A stretch of 64,000 bases of DNA, taken from the NCBI GenBank assembly GCA_037176705.1, contig CM073907.1, positions 14,105,001-14,169,000 on the forward strand, given 5' to 3'. The notes under the pieces were generated by a model. That model saw nothing but the letters and a program-made list of their open reading frames with translations. It was not told the origin of the DNA and did not search any database. Numbering within the stretch: position 1 is the stretch's first letter; every line of letters begins with the position of its first letter. The position numbers and the translations under genes are program-made. Shown piece by piece: positions 56,371 to 64,000 of this stretch. Origin of the DNA: Molossus alvarezi (taxonomy: Eukaryota; Chordata; Mammalia; Chiroptera; Molossidae).

Positions 56371-58234
56371 TTTTATTTTTTTATTAATTAATTTATTTTT
56401 TTTACAGATGTTTCTCCCCCCCCCCACTGATTGTCCCCTCTCCTTCCTTCCCACCCTGTCCCTAGCTTTGTTGTCCAAGTCCATTGTTCATGCATACATG
56501 CATATAAGTTCTGTGGTTTGTCTCTCCCCCATCCTCCCTCTTCTGGGGATTATCAGTCTGTACCCCACTTCCACGTCTCTGGGACTACCCCATTCCTCAG
56601 ACTGTTATGTTCATTATATTCCACAAATAAGTGAGATCATATGATAGTTGTCTTTCTCTGTTTGGCTTGTTTCACTTAGGATAATACTTTCCAGGTCCCT
56701 CCATATCATCTCAAAGGATAAGAGATCTTTCTTTCTTACAGCTGCATAGTACTGTACTATGTATATGTACCACTGCTTTTTTATCCATTTGTCAACTGAT
56801 GGGCATTTGGGCTGTTTCCAGATCTTAGCTATTGTAAATAGTGCTGCTACAAACATGGGGGTACATATATTCTTCTGATTGGTGTTTCAGGCTTCTTAGG
56901 GTATATTCCTAGAAGTGGGATCACTGGGTCAAATGGCAGTTCAATTTTTAAGTTTTTGAGGTAACACCATATTGTTTTCCATAGTGGCTGCACCAGTCTG
57001 CATTCTCACCAGCAGTGTACTAGAGTCCCCTTTTCTCCACACCCTCGCCAACACTTGTTGTTGGATGATTTGTTGATGGCAGCCATTCTGACAGGTGTGA
57101 GGTGATACCTCATTGTTGTTTTAATTTCCATCTGTCTCATGATTAGTGATGTTGAGCATTTCTTCATGATGTCCTTTAGCCATTTGTATATCCTGTTTGG
57201 AGAGGTGTGTATTCAGCTCCTCTGCCCATTTTTTAATTGGGTTCTTTGTCTTCTTTTTGTTGAGTTGTGTAAGCACTTTATATATATATATAGGAAATTA
57301 ACCCCTTGTCTGATATATCATTGGCAATTATGCTCTCCCATTCACTGGGTTGCCTTTCCATTTTGATGATTGTATCTTTTGCTGTGCAGAAGCTTTTGAG
57401 TTTGATGTAGTCCCATGTGTTTATTTTCTCCTTTGTTGCCTTAGGTGATGTATCAGCAAAAATTCTGCAGTGTATAATGTCTGAAATTGTTGCCTACATT
57501 TTTTTCTAAAGTTTTTATGGATTCATGATTCACATTTAAGTCCTTTATCCATTTTGAGTTTATTCTTGTGTGTGGTGTAAGTTAAGGTCTACTTTCATTT
57601 TTTTTTTTTTTTTTTTTGCATGTAGCTGTCCAATTTTCCCAACACCATTTATTAAAGAGCCTGTCTTTACTCCATTGTATGCTCTTGCCTCCTTTGTCAA
57701 ACATTAATTGAGCATATTGTCTTGGGTCCATTGCTGGGTTCTCTATTCTGTTTCATTGATCTATCTGCCTGTTCTTGTGCCAGTACCAGGCTGTTTAGAT
57801 TACAGTGGCTTTGTAGTATAACCTGAAATCTGGTAATGTGATCCCTCCAACTTTGTTCTTCTTTTTCAAAATTGCTGTGGCTATTCAGGGTCTTTTTTAG
57901 TTCCATGTGAACTTTTGAAGTATTTGTTCTAGTTCTGTGAAGTATGTTGTTGGTATTTTGATGGGGATTGCATTGAATCTATAGATTGCTTTGGGTAGTA
58001 TGGACATTTTAATGATGTTAATTTTTCCAGTGCTTGAACAAGGTATGTGCTTCCACTTTTTTATATCCTCCACTATTTCTTTTTCAATGGCCTGTAGTTT
58101 TCTGTGAATAGGTCCTTTATTTTTTTGGTTAAGTTTATTCCTAGGTATCTTAATTTTTTTTCTGCAATGGTAAATGGGATTATTTTTTTCGTTTCTCTTT
58201 CTGTGAGTTCATCACTAGTGTATAAGAATGCCAT

Positions 58235-59590
58235 CTATTTCTTGACGTTAATTTTGTATCCTGCTACTTTGCCAAATTCAGTTATTAAGTATAGTAAAGT
58301 TTTGATGGAGTCTTTGGGGCTTTCTACATATAGTATCATGTGATCAGTGAATAATGACAGTGTCATGTCCTTTCCCATTTGTATCCCTTTTGGTTTTTCC
58401 CCTTGTCTGATTGCCGTGGCTAAGACTTCCAATACTATGTTAAATAAGAGTGGCAAAAGTGGGCATCATTGTCTTGTTCCTGTTCTTAAGAGAAATGCTT
58501 TTAATTTTTGCCCATTGAGTATGATGTTGGCTGTAGGTCTTTCATATATGGCCTTTATTATGTTGAGATATGATCCCTCTATTACCAAATTTCTGAGCAT
58601 TTTTATCAGAAATGGGTGCTGGATTTTGTTGAATGCTTTTTCAGCATGTGTTGATATGATCATATGATTTTTTTTTTTTTATCCTCACCCGAGGATATTT
58701 TTCCATTTTTTGTACAGATAGAGTGGGAGGGAGAGAGAGGAAGGGAGAGAGAGAGAAACATCGATGTGAAGGGACACATCGAGTGGCTGCCACCCGCACG
58801 ACCAACCAGGGCTGGGGACAAACTGCAACCGAAGTACGTGCCCTTAGCGGGAACCGAACCTGGGTCTCTCCGGACCGCAGGCTGATGCTCTAACCGCTGA
58901 GCCAAACTGGCCAGGGCTGATCATATGATTTTTATCTCTCATTTTGTTTATGTGGTGTATCACATTTATTGATTTGTGAATACTGTACCAGCCTTGCATC
59001 CTGGGATGAATCTCACTTGGTCATGGTGAATAATTTTTTTTGACATATTGATTTATTTGATTTGTTAGTATTTTATTTAGGATTTTGGCATCTATGTTCA
59101 TCAGGGATATTGGTCTGTAGTTTTATTTCTTTGTAGTGTCCTTTTCTGGTTTTGGAATTAGAATTATGTTGGCCTCATAAAACAAGTTGGGAAGTCTTCC
59201 TTCTTCTTGAATTTTTTGAAATAGTTTGAGAATGGGTATTAGTTCTTTTTTGAATATTCGCAAAAATTCCCCCATGAAGCCATCCGGGCCTGGGCTTTTG
59301 TTTGCTGGGAGAGTCTTCATTACTTCTTCAATTTCTTCGGTTGTTATTGGTCTGTTCAAGTTTTCTATCTCTTCCCGGTTCAGTTTTGGGGGACTATGTG
59401 TTTTTAGAAATTTGTCCATTTCGCTTAGATTGTTGAATTTATTGCTGTATAATTGTTCATAATATTTGTTAACAATCCATTGTATTTCTGTGGTGTCAGT
59501 TATTATTTCTCCTCTTTCATGTCTAATTTTGTGTGTTTGGGTTTTCTCTCTTTGTTTCTTGGTGAGTGTAGCTAAGGGTACATCAATCAT
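58235..59590 (-). pseudogene. L1 ORF2 reverse transcriptase and linker region, broken
   Basis: Readable pieces: 59123-59590 ([40 protein letters not shown]), 58466-58663 ([16 protein letters not shown], i.e. the region with the first catalytic Asp changed to HAEKA in place of DAEKA) and 58235-58456 ([20 protein letters not shown]; the catalytic FADD motif reads LFTDHM). Both catalytic motifs are mutated and frames are broken. Confidence 0.85.
58673..58917 (-). mobile_element. Ves SINE inserted in L1 ORF2
   Basis: tgatcatatgattttt at 58657-58672 and from 58918. Confidence 0.95.
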
Positions 59591-60589
59591 GTTAATCTTT
59601 TCAAAGAACCAGCTCTATTTCATTGATTCTTTGAATTGTGTTTTTGGTCTCCATGTCATTTATTTCTGCTCTGATGTTTACTATTTTCTTCCTTCTACTT
59701 GCTCTGGGTTTTGTTTGTTTGTTTGTTTGTTTGTTTGCTTTCTAGTTCTTTAAGTTGTGAGGTTAGACAGTCTGTTAGAAATTTTTCTTGTTTCTTGAGG
59801 TAGGCCTGTAGTGCTATGAACTTCCCTCGCAGAATTGCTTTTGCTGCATCCCATAGATTTTGTGTTGTGTGTTCATTTTCATTGGTTTCTAGAAAGTTCA
59901 ATTACTTTCTTGATCTTCTTGGTAACACATTCATTGTTCAATAACATGCTGTTTAGCCTCCATGTTTTCAAACGTCTTTGCATGTCCTTTTGCAGTTGAT
60001 TTCTAGTTGCATGCTATTGTGATCTGAGAAAATGCTTGATATGATTTCATTCTTTTTGAACGTGTAGAGACTTAATTTATGTTCTAACATGTGATCTATC
60101 TTTGAGAATGTCCCATGTGCACTTGAGAAGAATGTTAATTCTGCAGTTTTGGGGTGTAATTCTTTGTAGATGTCTATTAAATCCATTTGATTTAGTGCTT
60201 CATTTAGAGTCTCTGTTTCCTTGCTAATTTTTTGTCTAGAGGATCCATCCAGTGATGTCAGCAGGGTGTTGAAGTCCCCTGCTATTATTATATTCCTGTC
60301 AATTTCTCCTTTGAAGTCCTCCAGAAGATTCTTAATATAGTGTGGTGCTCATATATTGGGTACATATATGATAGATCCTTTCAATATTATGTAGTGGCCT
60401 TCTTTGTCTCTAGTTACAGCCTTCATTTTGAAATTCATATTATCAGATATGAGTATTGCTACTCCAGCTCTTTTTTACTTTTTGTTTGCTTGGAAGATTT
60501 TTTCCCATCCCTTCACTTTCAACCTATGTGAGTCTTTTGTTGTGAGGTGGGTCTCTTGTAAACAACATATATATGAGGCATGCTTTCTT

Positions 60590-61958
60590 TTTTTTTTTTT
60601 ATTTATTTATTTTTTTTATTTTTATTTTATTTATTTTTTTGTTACAGACATTTTACCTTTTTACCCCATTGGCACCCCCCACCCCACCCCACCTCCACCC
60701 TGTCCCCGGCTTAGTTGTCCATGTCCATTGGTCATGCATACATGCATATAAGTTCTGTGGTTTATCTCTTCCCACCCCCCCAGCCCCCATCCCCTCTTCT
60801 GAGGGATGTCAGTCTGTGCCCTACTTCCATGTGTCTGGGTCTACTGTATTCCTCAGACTGTTATGTTCATTATATTCCGTATATAAGTGAGATCATGTGG
60901 TATTTGTCTTTTTCTGCTTGGCTTCTTTCACTTAGGATAATACTTTCCAGGTCCCTCCATGTCGTCTCAAAGGATAAGAGATCTTTCTTTCTTACCGCTG
61001 CATAGTACTCCATTGTGTATATGTACCACAGCTTTTTTATCCATTCGTCTACTGGTGGACACTTGGGCTGTTTCCAGATCTTAGCTATTGTAAATAGTGC
61101 TGCTATGAACATGGGGGTACATATATTCTTCCTGATTGGTGTTTCAGGCTTCTTAGGGTATATTCCCAGCAGTGGGATCACTGGGTCAAATGGAAGGTCA
61201 ATTTTTAATTTCTTGAGGTAGCACCATATTGTTTTCCATAGCGGCTGCACCAGTCTGCATTCCCACCAGCAGTGTACTAGAGTCCCCTTTTCTCCACACC
61301 CTCGCCAACACTTGTTGTTTGATGATTTGTTGATGGCGGCCATTCTGACAGGTGTGAGGTGATACCTCATTGTTGTTTTAATTTGCATCTCTCTGATGAT
61401 TAGTGATGTTGAGCATTTCTTCATATGTCTCTTGGCCATTTGTATGTCCTGTTTGGAGAGCTGTCTATTCAGCTCCTCTGCCCATTTTTTAATTGGGTTC
61501 TTTGTCTTCCTTTTGTGGAGTTGTATGAGCACTCTATATATACTGGAAATTAACCCCTTATCTGATACATCATTGGCAATGATGTTCTCCCATACAGTGG
61601 GTTGCCTTTCCATTTTGATGATTGTTTCTTTTGCTGTGCAGAAGCTTTTTAGTTTGATGTAGTCCCATGTGTTCATTTTCTCCTTTATTTCTGTTGCCTT
61701 AGGTGATGTATCAGTGAAAATTCTGCTCCGTATGATGTCCGAAATTTTGTTGCCTACATTTTCTTCTAGAATTTTTATGGATTCACGGGTCACATTTAAG
61801 TCTTTTATCCATTTTGAGTTTATTTTGGTGTAAGTTGATGGTCTAGTTTCATTTTTTTGCATGTAGCTGTCCAATTTTCCCAACACCATTTATTAAAGAG
61901 GCTGTCTTTACTCCACTGTATGCTCTTGCCACCTTTGTCAAATATTAATTGAGCGTAT
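60590..61958 (-). mobile_element. 5'-truncated L1 nested in the L1 at 56371-63837
   Basis: Exact 16-bp duplication tgaggcatgctttctt at 60574-60589 and 61959-61974. It runs from a poly-T tail to ORF2 and is truncated at about 61958. It has a long intact ORF2 C-terminal frame (60870-61889, 339 codons). Confidence 0.95.
60870..61889 (-). pseudogene. L1 ORF2 C-terminal part (nested copy), open but 5' truncated
   Basis: 339 codons with [40 protein letters not shown], the Cys/His-rich segment ([20 protein letters not shown]) and ending [13 protein letters not shown]. It lacks the endonuclease and reverse transcriptase domains, so it cannot retrotranspose. The unbroken frame suggests a younger insertion than its host L1. 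Confidence 0.92.
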
Positions 61959-62075
61959 TGAGGCATGCTTTCTTATCCAATCAGTGACTCTGTCTTTTTA
62001 TCGGAGCATTCAATCCATTTACATTAAGGTTATTATTGATATGTACTTATTTTTTGCCATTTTTGTTCAGTGTGG

Positions 62076-63006
62076 TTATATTTTTCTTCTTATTTCTTCT
62101 ACTAATGACAGCAGTCCTTTTAACATTTCTTGCAGTGCTGGTTTGGTGCTAATGTATTTCCTTAGCTTTTTTTTGTGTGGGAAGCTTTTTATATGACCTT
62201 CTGTTTTGAATGACAGCCTTGCTGGGTAGAGTAGTCTTGGATTCAGATTCTTGTTTTTCATGACCTTGATTACTTCATTCCATTCCCTTCTGGCCTGTAG
62301 TGTTTCTGTTCATAAGTCAGCTGATAGCCTTATGGGGGGGGTTCCCCTGTAGGTAACCTCTTGCTTATTTCTAGCTGCTTTTAGGATTCTCTATTTGTCT
62401 TTAATTTTTGGCATTTTAATTACTATGTGTCTTGGTTTGAGCCTGTTTGGGTTCTTCTTCCTTGGGGCTCTCTGTGCAACTTGAACTTGAATGCCTTCTT
62501 CCTTTACCAAATTAGGGAAGTTTTCTATCACTATTTCTTCAAATATATTCTCTAACCCTTGCTCATTTTCTTCTCCAGGGACTCCTATGATGCGAATATT
62601 ACTACGTTTCTAGTTGTCCCACAGTTCTCTTAGGCTGTCTTCCTGTTTTTTAATTGTTTTTTCCTTTTGGTTTTCTGATAGGTTGATTTTTTTCTACCCT
62701 GTCTTCTAATTCACTGATCCAGTCCTCAGCTTCCTCTACTCTGCTGTTTACACCTTCCACTGTGTTCTTTATTTCTGCCATGTTATTCTTGATTTCTTCT
62801 TGGTGGTGTTTAATTTCCTATTGGTTGATTTTCAACGTTTCTATGTCTTTACTCATGGTGTTGATGTTCTTACTCATGCTGTTGAGTTTCCTCAAGATCA
62901 TGGCTCTGAATTCTAGCTCTGTTAACTTTCTTAACTGCACCTCAGTTATCTTATCTTCTGTAGAGGTCTCTTGTTCTTTCATTTGACATTTGTTTTTTTG
63001 TTTCAT
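62076..63006 (-). pseudogene. L1 ORF1 of the full-length copy, broken
   Basis: N-terminal frame 62818-63006 (MKQKNKCQMKEQETSTEDKI, then a heptad-type run) and C-terminal frame 62076-62261 (NPRLLYPARLSFKTEGHIKS). The middle is frame-shifted. Confidence 0.85.
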
Positions 63007-63837
63007 AATTTTGGCTATCTCAATGGGCTTTAGAGCCTGCCAAATTTTCCCTGTGGGTGTTGGTGTTCTGCTGTTTGTGGCTCCCTCTACTGGGTTCGGA
63101 TGAGTGTGGGAGGACCCACGTTAAACACCAGTGTCAAGTCTTATCTTCTTGGGTAGAGTTGCAAGCCCAGGAATGGTTCAGTTATATTTTAGCCTTTTGC
63201 CTGGAGGTTATTAGTCGCAGTTACTTGAAGAGCCGTGTGTTCTCAGTTGAATAAAAAACTCCCTCAGGTGTTCAGTGTAAGGGGATTTCTGGAGAGTGGA
63301 GCAGATGCTGGTTGTTAATGAGCCTCAGTTTGCATTTCAATGGCCCACCAGGTGGGGTTGAATCTCGGAGGGAGGGGCCGCCTCTCCCCAGAGCCCTGGG
63401 AAAGAGTAAGATGGCACTGTCCTGCATGGCTGCAACTCAGCAAAAGCTTTGAGTGCCCTCCAAATTCTGAGTGTCCCCACACAGTTCCCGTCCAGTCCCC
63501 CCTCCATCTGCCACAGCCAAAGGTGAGTGCCTGTGGTTATTTTAGCATCTGTCCTGGCTCTGGGCTATGGAGCCACTTGGGAGTTTAACCCAAGGGTGCT
63601 GCTCACAGCTAAGACTGCTGCTGTCCCTGGGCTCACAGCCCACCCTCTCATGCCTGTGTAGATCCTACCAGGCTTGATTCAGTGTTTTTTTTTTTTTTTT
63701 TCCTGTCTCTGGTTATATGGGTCCTCTCCAGCTGCTTTTCTATTGCTTTTTCTTGACAATTTGTCTTTATTTTAGTTGTAATTCCAGTTTGGTCCTGGGA
63801 GATGATCTGTTTAGCTTCCATTCACTCTGCCACCATT

Positions 63838-64000
63838 TTCTCAAATAGGTTTTCAATTTCTTGCTCTCTCTTATCCTCTGGCACTCCCATGATGTGAATG
63901 TTGGTATACTAAAATTATTTCACTGACTCCTCATACTATCCTCATTTTTAAAAATTCTTTTTTCTTTTTACTGTTCTGATTGGCTGTTTTTTTGCTTCCT
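63838..64000 (-). mobile_element. HAL1 ORF1 fragment, runs off the right edge
   Basis: ctcaaataggttttcaattt, cttgctctctcttatcctct and ccatgatgtgaatgttgg match 45822-45900 of the HAL1 at 45 kb. Probably the far side of the HAL1 whose 3' end is at 49447-49584. Confidence 0.7.

Larger units (their letters stand above)
56371..63837 (-). mobile_element. Full-length L1, interrupted by a nested L1 and a Ves SINE
   Basis: The order along the plus strand is a T-rich tail, 3' UTR, ORF2 from C- to N-terminus (56600-60573, then 61975-about 62000), ORF1 (about 62076-63006), a 5' UTR (63007-63837) and the 5' edge gagtgaatggaagctaaaca/aaaatggtggcagagtg on the minus strand. Without the nested L1 (about 1.4 kb) and Ves (245 bp) it is about 5.8 kb, full-length for an L1. 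ORF2 and ORF1 contain many stops. Confidence 0.88.

Overview
The window is mammalian nuclear DNA, almost certainly from a bat. The evidence is dozens of Ves-type tRNA-derived SINEs, a HAL1 element that carries only an L1-type ORF1, and two SPIN-type hAT transposons. Ves plus SPIN points to a vespertilionid-like bat; the species cannot be read from the sequence.

Positions 353-18003 hold the 5' half of CYFIP1 (Sra-1 subunit of the WAVE regulatory complex) on the minus strand. Sixteen coding exons, with exact in-frame splice junctions, encode residues 1-661 of a protein that is about 1250 aa in mammals. The remaining exons lie to the left of position 1. A non-coding exon 1 with a strong splice donor is predicted at about 38705-38790 in a large CpG island (about 38050-39150), giving an intron 1 of about 20.7 kb. 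The most notable coding feature is a pair of homologous, phase-matched exons (1881-2028 and 1484-1637) that look mutually exclusive.

Introns 2-17 contain Ves SINEs, old L1 pieces, two SPIN copies, a C/A-rich tandem tract (10931-11716) and a 40-bp minisatellite (about 15440-16197) that ends about 20 bp from the exon 4 splice donor. Intron 1 (18004-38704) contains a very diverged set of local duplications, a second GC-rich island (about 19955-20330), degenerate minisatellites, LTR fragments and a 5'-truncated L1.

Upstream of the promoter (39200-64000) I see no cellular gene. This part is a stack of retroelements: an ERV1-type solo LTR, old L1 fragments, an MLT1-like LTR, a full-length HAL1 with target-site duplications, a defective gammaretrovirus-like provirus (reverse transcriptase deleted), and a full-length but inactivated L1 carrying another L1 and a Ves SINE. 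All coordinates were read by eye; splice junctions are base-precise, while repeat ends without a target-site duplication are approximate.
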